This document shows positions 10,088 to 20,693 of a DNA stretch of 29,196 nt, one piece after another (the first letter of the stretch is position 1; each line of letters starts with the position of its first letter). Source of the stretch: Davidsoniella eucalypti (taxonomy: Eukaryota > Ascomycota > Sordariomycetes > Microascales > Ceratocystidaceae). The stretch covers positions 1 through 29,196 of the forward strand of contig RMBW01000202.1 of NCBI GenBank assembly GCA_004009845.1, written 5' to 3'. The notes under the pieces are model-generated. The model saw only the letters and a program-made list of their open reading frames with translations, was not told where the DNA came from and searched no databases. The position numbers and the translations under genes are program-made.

Positions 10088-11600
10088 TTAGGATAGAGAT
10101 GATAAGACCATAAGACCGATGGGGCGATAATTTGATGATTAGGAATTATTGTTTCAACCTTGATAAATACACAGCATTACCGTAGTGGCGAGCTCGGTGT
10201 GAAGACCCAACCCTGATAAACAGCATAACCATGATGACAATATAGAAAATTCCAGAGACATTTATACTAATTAGTACTCAGATTATAGAAAATTATGATG
10301 TATATTTGATTACCAATACGTAATGATTCTGTAGTTTGTTCATTTGTTCTGTGGCAGGAGTGTCTCTTTAGTTTGCCCCCGGTTTATAAATCATCATGAT
10401 CAAATGACCTAAGAAACATTTTCTCAAGCCGTGGGTTGTTTATAATTGAAATTGGAGGATGAGGGATTGAGAGAAGTCAACCTATCTTTGAGTTTAGAGA
10501 CGGCTTACGATCAAATAGAAGTTGATTTAGGAACATCAAGTGTATCAAGTATTTTGATATTATCATTGCAGAGTTTGGTAAGGACTCAAGTGATGGAAAT
10601 ATTTGTCACATACTCACTGTCTGGTGTCAAAATTGTGCCGATAACAAAAGTTGGGACTTCTGATATCACCAAGTAGAACGTAGAGTTGCTAAAAACCTAG
10701 CCATATACAGTCTTTTATATTAGGGTATGTAGCGTTCAAGGTGGACATTATTGCTGTTGGTAGAACCTGAAAGATTATGATACATAATGATACTAATATT
10801 GTTTACTGGTATACAGATCAATATTGTATCAAATGCACAACGATACTTTCGAACTTCTAAGATTGAAGCCACACTGTTAGATACCTTTGCAAATTCACCA
10901 ATACAAGGTAGCATAGTATTCTATATAAAGGTGGCTATACCATTGTTTTAACTGAGGAGTAAAGAGAAGAGGATTGTATATACAACTACAGTGATATGTT
11001 AGTTCCAAGAGCAACTCAGTTCATAATCGCTATATCTATCATTATATATGTACTCTGACTTTCTCCAGTATTGTCTTAATAATGTGTGATACCGGCATAC
11101 AGAGCAGCCATATACAAGCGAAATAAACAATATTTATAGAGCTCTAAGGTGAACTACGGCCACACAATAACGCCTGATGGACATACGTTCGTTTAGCTCA
11201 ATAAATGTCTATATAGTCTCTCGACGCTTGCAATGAAACGTAAGTCGTCAATTATCAATGAAACAAAATACTTAACGTTATTAAAAACATACGAGAAGGA
11301 CTACCACTGAGCTTAGTGTGTCTATATCAGATTCAGCTTTAGTTCTATGTCTGGTAGATAAGTATTTCGGTGTTGCTCTCTACTATCGCCGAGGAAAGTA
11401 GTTGACGGATAGCATTGACAACATGAGAAATACTTAACGTTTTTGCCATTCTAAAACCTTTGTAATCTTTGTTATCACTGCATCCTTTGCATCAAAGATT
11501 TTAGCTCATGGATATGGCATTCAAGACTTAGGCAATAGACTCGGGTTGAAACTGCTTACAAAGTTGGGAATTTTTATCCATAACTATATACTTCAAAAAC
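10088..11600. other. AT-rich region, no supported gene
   Basis: Short open frames occur (for example 10446-10676 +), but none shows a recognisable domain, start context or coding-like composition. Probably decayed repeat DNA. Confidence 0.5.
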
Positions 11601-11604
11601 AGTC

Positions 11605-11777
11605 ATCATTTCACAGGATAAATATTGTTTATAATTGCCCTATACAGTGTAGAAAAGGCAATCTTCTTCTCTTGGGTATCTTCTTTCATAGCTGATGCCA
11701 GAATCATATCTTCATTTGTTAGTTCAGCTTCCGGGCCACAATAACAGCATTTATACATAACGTAGGCAGATATCACG
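11605..11777 (-). pseudogene. Possible relic coding segment, unidentified
   Basis: An uninterrupted minus-strand frame of about 56 codons reads VISAYVMYKCCYCGPEAEL, then EDMILASAMKEDTQEKK and STLYRAIINNIYPVK before TGA. Its amino-acid balance is more protein-like than other frames in this AT-rich tract. The upstream side is closed by TAA. I do not recognise a family and chance is possible. Confidence 0.25.
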
Positions 11778-11834
11778 TTTTAGTCATACAATACCTAGTA
11801 TCAATACAAATAACATGAGACATAAAATAAAAAA

Positions 11835-11927
11835 GATACACCTCGAATGCCATGATTCCCATTTTAGTTGATGATTATGATTCCACTTCAACTCGTCCCC
11901 ATCTCCACTAGTGATCCAGGTAATCAT
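11835..11927 (+). repeat. 93-bp repeat, inverted copy at 27069-27157
   Basis: The stretch from GATACACCTCGAATG to CAGGTAATCAT is almost identical to the reverse complement of 27069-27157. Differences are a short indel and a few substitutions. The repeat is less AT-rich than its surroundings. Function unknown. Confidence 0.85.
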
Positions 11928-12146
11928 TATAATTCTATTCTTTCTCACAATATAATTTCTCTAGTGACATGACATTTCTACAAGGTTATACACCATGTTT
12001 TGTTTTACAATGATGCGGACTTCCCCACCTATATATCACAGATGCCCGGTAAGCGAGCATGTCGATCACTTCGGTAGTTTGATATGCCAAGCTTTATAAC
12101 GAAAACAAACAATTTGTCTTATTGAGGAATACACGATCCACAGCAT

Positions 12147-12614
12147 CTACATGATGACCGTGCCAACCAAATGTAAGTTCGACGTCCACCGTTCCCTATC
12201 CAGCCAAAGTCTTGGTAAAGCTTTGATCCCACAGCATACATTCTGGTACCCTGTTGCATCTCCAATGAGCTTGAGAATGCTCATAGAGTATTCCCGATTT
12301 TCGGCCTTTTGCGCCTCCGCTGCGGCAATAAATAGCGGCCATACTACTGTATGGCTTCCAGGCGCCTCGAGATCTAACTGACTGAGCAGGTCTCGTATTC
12401 GGACAATATTCCCACTCAGCTTAAGATCGGGGTTTTCTTGGCTGGATGGAAGTTCACGGCAATGTAGTGCGTGAAGAACATAGATTTCGAACGACAGCCG
12501 GAATATGTTTTCTAGTATCTGAATATGGCTTCGGAGTTTGTCTTTAGGTGGTTCTGAACAGATGATGGCTTCCACTGGCCAAGTCTTGCCTGGTGGTCGG
12601 CTGCTCGATACTAG
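12147..12614 (-). pseudogene. C-terminal fragment of a fungal transcription factor (Fungal_trans_2-like)
   Basis: The frame runs open from after a TGA at 12615-12617 to a stop at 12147 and has no ATG near its beginning. It contains SHTVVWPLFIAAAEAQ, then a block with IGDATGYQNVC and ALPRLWLDRERW, ending GTVIM. A WPLF-x-A block, a G-x-x-N block and a W close to the C-terminus are typical of the end of Zn2Cys6 regulators with the Fungal_trans_2 domain. The DNA-binding part and most of the middle are absent. Part of the upstream frame (12570-12690) reads open in a different frame, suggesting a frameshift or unrecognised intron. The missing central part of such a protein occurs on the opposite strand at 27.7-28.2 kb. 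Confidence 0.6.
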
Positions 12615-12894
12615 TCAGGGGTGCAAATAGAACTCTAGTGAAGCTCCCGATAGCTCGTCCAACGTCAAGAATCGGGAGTGTAAAAAAATGTAATTCTATA
12701 ATGTAGTTAGTCAAACTATTGTTAGTCTCCTTCCTTGAATTGGAGTTTGATCCTGCGTATAGAGTGATCGCTGTCTCGTTTTTACATCTACCGTAAACAA
12801 ACTAGTAGTGCCGGGGGTAGAGTGGGGGGATAGGAAGAAGAAACTACTACTGTGACACAAACAACTTTAGCAGGTCCTTGTTCTCAGTCGTATG

Positions 12895-13395
12895 CTAGAT
12901 TCGTTCCTGACACAGCACCAGTACGAAAACCCGCAAACCCCGTTGACTAACTTTCTGTTCTATCAAAGTCGTTTTTAAAGCAGGACTAACCCGCTCCTTT
13001 TCATTAAAAACTTGGCTCAAAAATGCTTCTTCCTGCAGAAGTGGTAGGCATATGTTTTGATTTTGAAAGAGCAACTGCGCCCCCCACGGCTCGAGAAGCT
13101 TTTCTACTATCGTGAGTTTTTTGGCACTGGGAGACATTGACACCACCATTCCAAGAGGCTGTTTCTTGACACGAGCAAAGATAACAGGTCCTGCAGCAGG
13201 GTTGGCCTGAGGCTTAATCACCCACATAATTCCAGTCGACAGGTGTAACATTGCCAGATAGTTAGCCAAGACTTGAGAGTCACGGGTGACGTCGGCTCCA
13301 ATTATATGGGCGTTTCCTCCCTCCTCTTCTTCGATCAGAATTGAAGTCTGTTTATTAGTGCCTGTTTTTGACTTCGGTTTTAAGATTTTTTTTAT
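12895..13395 (-). pseudogene. Middle-region fragment of a second fungal-specific transcription factor
   Basis: The frame is open from 13395 to a TGA or equivalent stop at 12895, with no ATG before the conserved part. It reads KPKSKTGTNKQT, then IIGADVTRDSQVLANYLAML, KKQPLGMVVSMSPSAKKL, TIVEKLLEPWGAQLL and LPLLQEEAFLSQVFNEKERV-SPAL. The last block resembles the FPLLDE-x-x-F...SPALL start of the fungal transcription-factor homology domain, and the stretch before it resembles the linker of such regulators. The Zn2Cys6 cluster and the rest of the regulatory domain are missing. It appears truncated at both ends by AT-rich DNA. It may belong to a different family from the 12.1-12.6 kb fragment. Confidence 0.5.
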
Positions 13396-13699
13396 TTATA
13401 TAAAGGAATTTATAATCCCACAAAAGAGACATCATTTAGTAGGACATTTTGTTCCAACAATCATCTGAATGTAGCAATAAAAACAAAGTCCATGAAGCAA
13501 ACTGAATCCAAATCGGATCCCAAAAAAACAAACGTGAGCCGTAAGGCATGCCACAACAAAGTATTTAATATACTTATGCTGTATAGAAAGATACAGACCA
13601 ATCCTAAATATGTACTCATCTAACAACAAAACAGCCATCACCTTCCATCATCACCCGAACATACTCGATTTCCCGCACGCCAGTGAACACCTTCCACCA

Positions 13700-15971
13700 T
13701 TACCCGAATATGCGATCAAGCACACGATCGTAGAGGCCAAGGTTTGTCTCCGGAACATAACTGTTCTCGTATTCCTCTATTTCCCGAACACCAGTGAACA
13801 GATCGACTTCCTCTGGGCGGCGCCAAGTTGTCCGCTTGACGATTTTGTACACGATGAACATGACCGGGAAGACACCGACCATGGTGTACGAAAACAGAAA
13901 CGTCGTGACACTCCAGTGACCGGGGAGAAAGACGGCGTAGCCACCAACAAACGTCATGATGATCGTACCGACCAGGGAGTACCAGGCGGCAAAGGGCTGG
14001 AAAGCACTGGTGTACGGTAGGGTATTCCGGTCGACACCCTGCGTCTTGCAGGCGTAAAAAAAGGCGAGGTATGCCGCGCTCATCACTGCAAAGTTCATCA
14101 GCTGCGACGCAGTGACCAGAGACACAAACCATGTAAGGACCTTGGCCGAGCTAGAGCTGAGCTGAAGGAAACTCAGGAAAGCAACAGCCAAAACGGCAGC
14201 AGTACAGTAGTATGGCACTCCGTCTTTGTTGCAAGTGACGAAGAATCGCGGCGCCTTTCTTTCTAGAGCTAGACCAAGAAGAGAACGGGAAGCACAGTAT
14301 ACGTAACTGTTTCCGGCACTCTGTGAAATGAATGTGGTTAGTTGACTATATTTTGAAGAGATAAAAAAAGGGAGAGAAGACAAGGGATATGACATGTGTG
14401 TGACATTTATAGAGAGGTGGAACTTACGAACGCAGCTGTGAGCACAAGTGCGTTGATGATGTGGGGCAGAACTCCAATCTTGAGGCGAGCCATGGCAACG
14501 ACATAGCTATTGGTATGTGTTAGTAAAATACAAGAGAGCCTAATCTAATTCGATAGAGACTTGGAAGAACTTACGGGGAAGCCGCGGCACCTGGCTTGTC
14601 GTTGAGGAACGCATCGATAAGGGTCTGATCGTCGTAGGGAAGTAGGATTCCAACACACAGTGCACCCAGAATGAAGAAGACAGTTAGACGATAGAAGACG
14701 GCGTTGTAGGCCTTGGGCAAGACTTGACGAGGGTTGATCGTCTCTCCAGCTGCCATGGAGACGTAGTCGGGACCAGCAATGATGAAAGAGGCCTGAATCA
14801 GGCACTGCATGAAACCAAGGAAGTACCCCAACTTGCCTGGGTAGTATATCGTGGTGAAGGCACCAGGATCTTTCCAGTAGCGGAAACCGAACCGATCACC
14901 AAGAGGATTTCCACCCAGCATGACGATGAAGGTGAAGATGATGAGAGCAATGATCAAAATCATCTTACCCAGGGCGGCCCAGAATTCGACTTCACCATAC
15001 CACTTGACAGCCAGGAGGTTGATGACTCCATAGAGAACGACGATGATGGCAATAATCACTCCAGTAGGAATGGCTTCAGTCCAATACTGGATGATGACAT
15101 TGCAGGCGACGATTTCAAACGGAACCATGGCAGCTTCGAAGATGAAGAAGTTCCAACCAGCAGCAAAACCAAAGGCCTCATCAATGTAGCGACCGGCAAA
15201 CGTGATGAAAGGCGATGAGATGGGCAGGTATGTGACCATCTCAGCCATGGAAGTGGTGACTGCAAGGATAATAGTACACCAGATTGAAAAGGCAATCAAG
15301 AGGGAGGCGGGGCCACCCGCAATGAGACCTTTGCCTATTTGAACCTATAAGATGACAGACAAAATGGTAAGCGAACTGGTAGGCTACAACGATATGTCAG
15401 ACAGGGCAGAAGGAACATCAAAGGATATATGTAACCATCTAGCCGTGTGGCTAGCTGGCTATTAGCAACCCGTTACTTATACTTACGTAGAGGGCGGTTC
15501 CAATGGTACCACCAATTCCTGCATGAGAAGAAGCATGTTAGTCAATCAATCTAATAATATAGGGCGGGAGGTTGCTTTGAGGGACACAGCGGATATTCCA
15601 AGGGAATGGAAGCGATATGGAAGATCGACCGTGGGGCAATGGCTGTGCTACAGGGAAGAAGGCAAGAAGAACAATGGAAGACTGCAGAGAAAGGGTGGGG
15701 ATGGTAGATCTGTTGGAAGGGCGTATTGACAAGAGGGAAGAGCTGCTAGGGGGGACAATAGAAGTGGAAAACACTTACCAATCAACTGGATATGGCGAGA
15801 CCTCAGCTTGCGGTGCGTATGGTCCTGGTTCGAGCTCTCGTTGTCAGTGAGGACAACAGGCGAGTCGGTTGACGACGAGCTGAAGAAGGTCATCGATCCC
15901 CTTTTCTCGGAATCGGCTACGTCGGCGGCCGCTGTCAATTTGCCCGGAAGGGACCCGACGTCACGAACCAT
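13700..15971 (-). CDS. Amino-acid permease, YAT family (APC superfamily)
   Basis: Five exons: 15971-15779, 15518-15487, 15344-14575, 14506-14428, 14320-13700. All introns have GTAAGT-type donors and AG acceptors, and the join keeps frame for 564 codons plus TAA. The N-terminus (~65 residues) is hydrophilic, Ser-rich and cytosolic. The transporter core starts with the APC motif GIGGTIGTALYVQIGKGL, followed by EMVTYLPISSPFITFAGRY, FGFAAGWNFFIFEAAMVPFE, a SAGNSYVYCASRSLLGLAL helix and a hydrophilic tail. Length and motifs fit a 12-helix plasma-membrane proton symporter that takes up amino acids; the substrate cannot be told from sequence. Exon 2 is only 32 bases and codes part of the glycine-rich first-helix motif. 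Intron 1 is unusually long (260 bp). A TATA-like box lies at 16204-16210. All splice joins were assigned by eye from reading frame and motifs. Confidence 0.9.
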
Positions 15972-16203
15972 GGTGGAGATGGTGATTGGCAAGGCAAGAT
16001 CCTGATCTGTTATAGAAGTGGGCAAGGAGAAGGACGAGGGTGGTAGCTGATATATGTGTGATAACGATAATAGTTATTGGAGAAAGAGGCAGAGAAGCAC
16101 AAAGTAAGGAATATGAAGGGAAATACTGATTGAGAAAGACGAGGTTGTTGTAGATGGAGTCAAGACAGGTGAATCTGAGTTTTGGGAGTGGACATGCTAC
16201 GCT

Positions 16204-16210
16204 CTTTATA
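16204..16210 (-). promoter_or_regulatory. TATA-like box of the permease gene
   Basis: TATAAAG on the minus strand, about 235 bases upstream of the permease ATG. A GATA-type site (TGATAG on the minus strand) lies near 16392, which would fit nitrogen control, but a single site is weak evidence. Confidence 0.4.
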
Positions 16211-16249
16211 GAACATGATATTGTTGGGTGGCTATAAAGAGACAAGCTG

Positions 16250-17640
16250 AAGTCCTATAACTTCTAGGTGCCAAAAAGGGGTGTAATATGTAGTTGCCAT
16301 GCTGCTGCGAACAGACTAGAGAGGCAAAAGTAGGCAACATAATCACAGATTAACACAGGCTTCTTTCTTGTCAGCTGAAGTCAAGACTTGTGCTATCAGC
16401 TGTGTATGTAAACGAAGCTTCAACAACGGCAAAATGTGTCAAAGATGCTGCATATTCCTAGAGTGGCAATTTCAAGCATTGGCATCAGTGCTTCTGCTTC
16501 TGCTCCTGTTTTGCTACTCGTACCTTTTGCTTCTGATTCTCTCCGGCTTCTACTACTCTTGGCCAATGTTAAGCCTGTCCTTGCTTTGTTTATATCTTTT
16601 ATATATATATATAAAAAAAAATTATAGGGATTAGGTCCGACTAACCAATTAGCGACACTAAATTAACTCTTGTGCACAAGTGATTTTGCGGGGCCTGTCA
16701 TCACAATCGAGGAGAAAGTTTTATAGTGGTGAATTTATTGTATAATGTGTTTGTGTAGGCGTATAATTATGACACCGTTTCCGCTATAAGGCTCTCTGTC
16801 GCCCTATAAGAAGGCCAGCATGGTTACTTTAGCGTGCCCCACAATCAACCTCCAATTGTAGTGCTGAGCTAGCTGCTATAGCGGCTCAACTAGGCCTAGC
16901 ACAGCTTATCTCGTCTTCATAGTTGCTGAGCCGGCCAAATATAACTGTACATTCTTGACTACAAATATGATTACCAAAGTCGGGAAATCCATGCAAGCAA
17001 ACAAGCCCATAAAATTGCCCCATGTGAACTGAAAACCACGCATCTGGCAAAAAAAAAAAAAAGACAGCTTTGAGTTTACAATGGCTAAATCCTTGTGGTG
17101 AATTCTCTGGGCTATTGAAGAAGATATCCCAAAGCAGCCTGAAAACTACGTATGCAATATTTCTCTCTTTTCGAGATTGAATTTTATCGCCTCGATTACA
17201 ATGCCACATACCTCAGATTTTATCTTAGCCTGGCTTCTCTTTCTCTTCGTCTTGGCTGTCCCACATGTTCGCTGCAGATCAAATCCAGGTTGCATCCTTG
17301 TTCAATTCCGTGGGTTAACTCACTTGCAGGTTTTTGGCAGGCTTTTGAAGTCCGGCCATATCCCAAGTAATTTACAGCTAGAGTTGCCCTGCAGTATAGA
17401 ATATAGCACTCGTTATTTCTATGACTCCATAGGTGCATATGATTGCGAGAACAGCGACAAATATTTGGTTGTAGTTTTCCCTTGTCCTTGATATTATTTG
17501 ATGCAAGATTTTACCAAAGACACAAGGATTCATAGGATGAATTGAACTTGTCTTCCTTTTCTCGTCCCTTTCTCTCACCCCAGATTTTGGTAAAACAAAC
17601 TTCAAGGCAAACGAACTTCTTCTATCTTGCTTACTCACAA
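16250..17640. other. Intergenic region of moderate GC, no convincing gene
   Basis: It includes the permease upstream region, a CT-rich stretch (16490-16560), a (TA)n run near 16600 and a 15-base A run at 17049-17063. An open frame from 17201 (+) begins with a signal-peptide-like segment and has several Cys, but there is no supporting family or promoter, so it is not called. Confidence 0.4.
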
Positions 17641-17927
17641 AACGTCACTCAATCAGTCCGATCAGGATGGCGTCTTTCTAATAGCTCAAACCAGAGCTTA
17701 TTGTGTTACATCTATTTCTAGAAAAGAATCTCAAATCTCAAGGCTGATGTTGCAATACTAGTAATCAAGCATGTAAAAAGATCACCATAATCCTGTAGTT
17801 TATTGTGGTCAATTTTACAAAGTAACCAGTAAGTTATGACAAGAATGTATTCCAACAAAATCACTCCTTTGTTCTATCTAACCCTAAACATACATGTAGG
17901 GCACATCTACCATACTAAGGCTCATCT

Positions 17928-17975
17928 TGCATTCATTGTTTTATGCATAGTGAATTATGTACAGAACAGTTGCAT
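17928..17975 (+). repeat. Short copy of the dispersed repeat
   Basis: GCATTCATTGTTTTATGC and TAGTGAATTATGTAC followed by AGAACA match the core of the repeat at 3184-3225 and, inverted, at about 29054-29094. Similarity fades on both sides. Confidence 0.7.
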
Positions 17976-18591
17976 ATAGATACAATACATTGTTCTATTA
18001 CTTAGCTTTCGATCTTATGTGACTTACAATCTTGTTACTAGAAGTCACTAATCATTCTACTACTAGTTTTACAGAAGTAAATGTGAAACTTTACCTATAT
18101 ATGGAAATCTTTCTGTCATATTTCACAAGTTCAGATCTACTTTACCACATTATATAAATTTACACTCCCAAGTTCTCATTATAATTTAATTAGCCCCTAG
18201 CATACACTGTTTATATCTTACACAAAAGCTATTTCTGTTAACCAGTAATCGTTTTCCTTGTTTTGAGTTTTTAATCATTTGTTTATATTTCCACATCTCA
18301 GTAACCCTTCTAACCCTTCCAATAATATCCTATTTTCCGAACTCGCTTATCGAATTACAACCCTCATCTAGTTGCTAATATGACTACGGAATTAAAATAT
18401 AATTCTACTACCTTCATTTTCTATAATTAAATAACAGACTTTTTCTTCATTTAAAAACTTCCATCTTGTATACTATTAATACTCTTCACCTGTATTATAC
18501 ATTAGCTGTATTGTTTTATTTCGCCTTGTACTATTGTTACGTATGTGATGTCTTTGTTAATATGAATCATCATGAATTTACAATTCATTGG

Positions 18592-18883
18592 CTATTTCAT
18601 TCCGTTAAAGCCGTTCATGCTTAATAGTGATAGTGTAGCGAACATATACTTAATCATGTATTCATTCACCCACTTAGCCCTGTGTATATTTCTTATTGTG
18701 TTTTTACTTGAATCTTCATCTACTATGCCATGAACCTAAAACCAAATATATATATCATCGTCTTATGCTAAAGCTATTCCTTGATTCATCAACTCCACCA
18801 GCTTCACTAATATACCCTTTGTCATTGTATCTCTAACAGCCACTAGCTTTCTCAGCATTTGAATATGTACTGAACATACTAAT
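18592..18883 (-). pseudogene. RIP-degenerate protein-coding relic, family unknown
   Basis: A single minus-strand frame of about 95 codons contains only two internal stops (TAA, TAG), each explainable as a CAA/CAG codon changed by C to T. It reads VHIQMLRKLVAVRDTM, VKLVELMNQGIALA, stop, DDDIYIWF, stop, VHGIVDEDSSKNTI, HRAKWVNEYMIKYMF. The composition looks protein-like. The DDDIYIW stretch recalls a reverse-transcriptase core, but the match is not exact and I do not assign it. Confidence 0.35.
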
Positions 18884-19026
18884 TATTCCATGTAAATGAC
18901 ATTGTGAATCTCGATGACAGTGATACAATTGGAATATCTTTACATTCAGTTGAAATCTACCAGCACTAATGAGTTTACCTCTTGACTTATGATAATAATA
19001 TAGCCTTTATTCACTGAAATATTAAC

Positions 19027-19102
19027 AACTTGTAGTACATCTACAGCTTTATAGCTCCATAAGATTAATGAATTAAAAATAAAAATAAAAACTTGTAGTA
19101 CA
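19027..19102 (+). mobile_element. Ultra-short retroposed insert no. 3 with 13-bp target-site duplication
   Basis: A 50-bp insert (19040-19089) lies between two perfect copies of AACTTGTAGTACA (19027-19039 and 19090-19102). It reads TCTACAGCTTTATAGCTCC, then ATAAGATTAATGAATT and a tail of AAAAAT units. It belongs to the same family as the inserts at 6479-6533 and 7778-7825. Confidence 0.85.
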
Positions 19103-19692
19103 AACACAGATTTGGCAACCCTTATAGCAGCTGATACGCCGTCACATGACGAGTCACGTGAGATGTATAATGACACCAAGGACAGGTTTCTGCCTATGGC
19201 TTGGGGTTGCATTCTAGTCATAATCATATTGCAAGACTCTCTCCAGCATATCTCATTCATCGCTTCAATAGAAGTATATATCATACATAAATAGGGCTTT
19301 ATTTATTAACATAGTTTACGGGTTGTTGCATTTGATGCATCAGCTAGCCTAGCAGAACTTGGGCTAATTTGTGTGATACCGGTGATACTTTTTTCATGTT
19401 CTTTTGAGTAATTGCGCGTCTTTTTTTTCTTTCTTTTACTATGTCTATTCTATTTTAGTTGCTTGTATCTATCTGCAGATGGAAGCTGCCCATTTGGGAG
19501 CTGGCTATACAGAATAAATATTCAGCCTGCAGTTTTGTCTTCCCAAACACCAAAATTCTTCCTATTTTGTTTTCAATGTGATTCCAACGGAATCCAGCAT
19601 CGCCGTTTTATTTTTAATTTCTATCGTACTATCTTCCAAAAAGAATACCAAAGCACACTTTGGGCTGCAGAATCTACTTAGTAATGAGAGTT

Positions 19693-20433
19693 CAAAGTAA
19701 TGAGTCAGGCTAATTTCACAGTTAAGATTTTAATTTCACAGTTACGCTAGCCGCATTAGGAAATTCTAGTCACGTGGTGCCCCACGTGACATCGTCGATT
19801 ACAAGAAATCAAAAATATTTCTTACATCGCATCACCACTTCACCACTACTATAAGATTAAACATGCATGCCAGAATAGAAAAAAGACAGCTAGTTACCCG
19901 AGACGAGCCTTTGCGTATAGACGGTTTTGTACGTGTGTTAAGCTTGCCATGCCGATCACAGCCATAGACCACTTATTTCATACCACCATTGGTGTAAGAA
20001 GACACAGTTGAAAAGGCGTACCCACGTACAGAAGACCATGCATTAATGCCTTGGAAAAGTGCCTCTCGAGAGTGGTAGTGTATTGTTGGAGGAGGGGCAA
20101 GCTGTATAACAGGGGCGTCTGTGGTATCTATACCATTAGATAGCCCTTTATCCATAGATGATGATGATGATGCCATTGTGGTGTGTGTAGAAAATAAAAG
20201 AGTAGGGTGGTGAAGGTTTTCATCATCGTGAGACGGGATCGTCTTCATAGATTTTTACTGCTTTATAGTATTCAATTACATATGTTTAATCTTATAGTAG
20301 TGGTGAAGTGGTGATGCGATGTAAGAAATATTTTTGATTTCTTGTAATCGACGATGTCACGTGGGACACCACGTGACTAGAATTTCCTAATGCGGCTAGC
20401 GTAACTGTGAAATTAGCCCGACTCCAAAGTAAT
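19693..20433 (-). mobile_element. Non-autonomous Mutator-like (MULE, Hop-type) element with 9-bp target duplication
   Basis: The element spans 19702-20424 (723 bp). Long terminal inverted repeats occupy 19702-19864 and 20282-20424 and are nearly identical, except that the left one carries a ~20-bp internal tandem duplication near 19711-19743. The flanks CAAAGTAAT at 19693-19701 and 20425-20433 form a perfect 9-bp duplication, the size usual for Mutator-like elements. Each inverted repeat contains a palindrome around two CACGTG boxes. Inside is a minus-strand remnant of a MULE transposase. The high similarity of the ends suggests recent insertion. Confidence 0.92.
19973..20176 (-). pseudogene. 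MULE transposase N-terminal remnant
   Basis: From an ATG at 20176 the frame codes 67 residues: MASSSSSMDKGL, a Pro-rich stretch, HYHSREALFQGINAWSSVRG and YAFSTVSS, then a stop. The motif F-x-x-I-x-x-W-x-x-x-x-GYAF is the start of the DNA-binding domain of fungal Hop/MULE transposases. The transposase catalytic domain is deleted, so the frame ends soon after. A GAT repeat codes the poly-Ser run. The in-frame ATG at 20248 is also possible, but the SSSSS start fits the family better. Confidence 0.6.
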
Positions 20434-20660
20434 GGCTCTTCATTGCCGCCGGGCAAGCCGACTACGGAAGCCGAAGCTGTCGCTGCCGCCATCAAGGGCT
20501 TTGTAAATGTCCACCAGCAGGCACTTTCGGCAGAATACGACAAAAAGAGTGGCAATCCTTTGTTTTGTGTACAGGTGGCCGGTCCACAAAAGTCAAGAAG
20601 AGCGAGTCCGAGATGCTACCGGCCGTTGACACGGAGGGTCCCGGTCGGCTTTCGGCGGTT
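20434..20660 (+). pseudogene. GC-rich coding fragment of unknown family, hit by the MULE insertion
   Basis: The frame reads SNGSSLPPGKPTTEAEAVAA, then AIKGFVNVHQQALSAEYDKK and becomes unlike protein after about 20590. Its GC-rich sequence contrasts with the AT-rich flanks. The left side is cut by the MULE, whose target site lies directly beside it. It might be part of a retrotransposon gag, but I cannot assign it. Confidence 0.35.
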
Positions 20661-20663
20661 CCT

Positions 20664-20669
20664 TTATAA
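20664..20669 (+). promoter_or_regulatory. TATA-like box upstream of the 5S rRNA gene
   Basis: TTATAA lies 25-30 bases before the 5S start, the usual place for the upstream TATA element of fungal 5S genes. Confidence 0.45.
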
Positions 20670-20693
20670 TGTCTTCTAAGCCCCAAATTCTCA

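Larger units (their letters stand above)
17640..19026. other. G-poor, RIP-like degenerate DNA
   Basis: The + strand is markedly poor in G and rich in T, A and C over more than 1 kb. A decayed minus-strand reading frame is visible at 18592-18883. No intact gene was found. Confidence 0.5.

Noticed and set aside
10446..10676. 76-codon frame on +
   Set aside because: No start context, domain or homologous copy; composition like surrounding AT-rich DNA.
13610..14020. Open frame on + inside the permease
   Set aside because: It is the antisense shadow of the permease's last exon.
14724..15218. Open frame of 164 codons on + within the permease
   Set aside because: Antisense to the conserved transmembrane coding region; no motif of its own.
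17177..17491. Open frame on + with signal-peptide-like start and several Cys
   Set aside because: No family, no promoter or coding-like composition, and overlapping open frames on the other strand; a short hydrophobic start is common by chance in AT/CT-rich DNA.
18308..18340. YYW-like stretch on the minus strand recalling a gypsy integrase zinc-binding region
   Set aside because: The Cys and His residues needed are not present and the frame is full of stops; too weak to call.
18720..18780. DDDIYIW stretch as a reverse-transcriptase catalytic core
   Set aside because: The expected aromatic-A-D-D order is not met even after allowing C-to-T changes, and no flanking RT motifs are clear.
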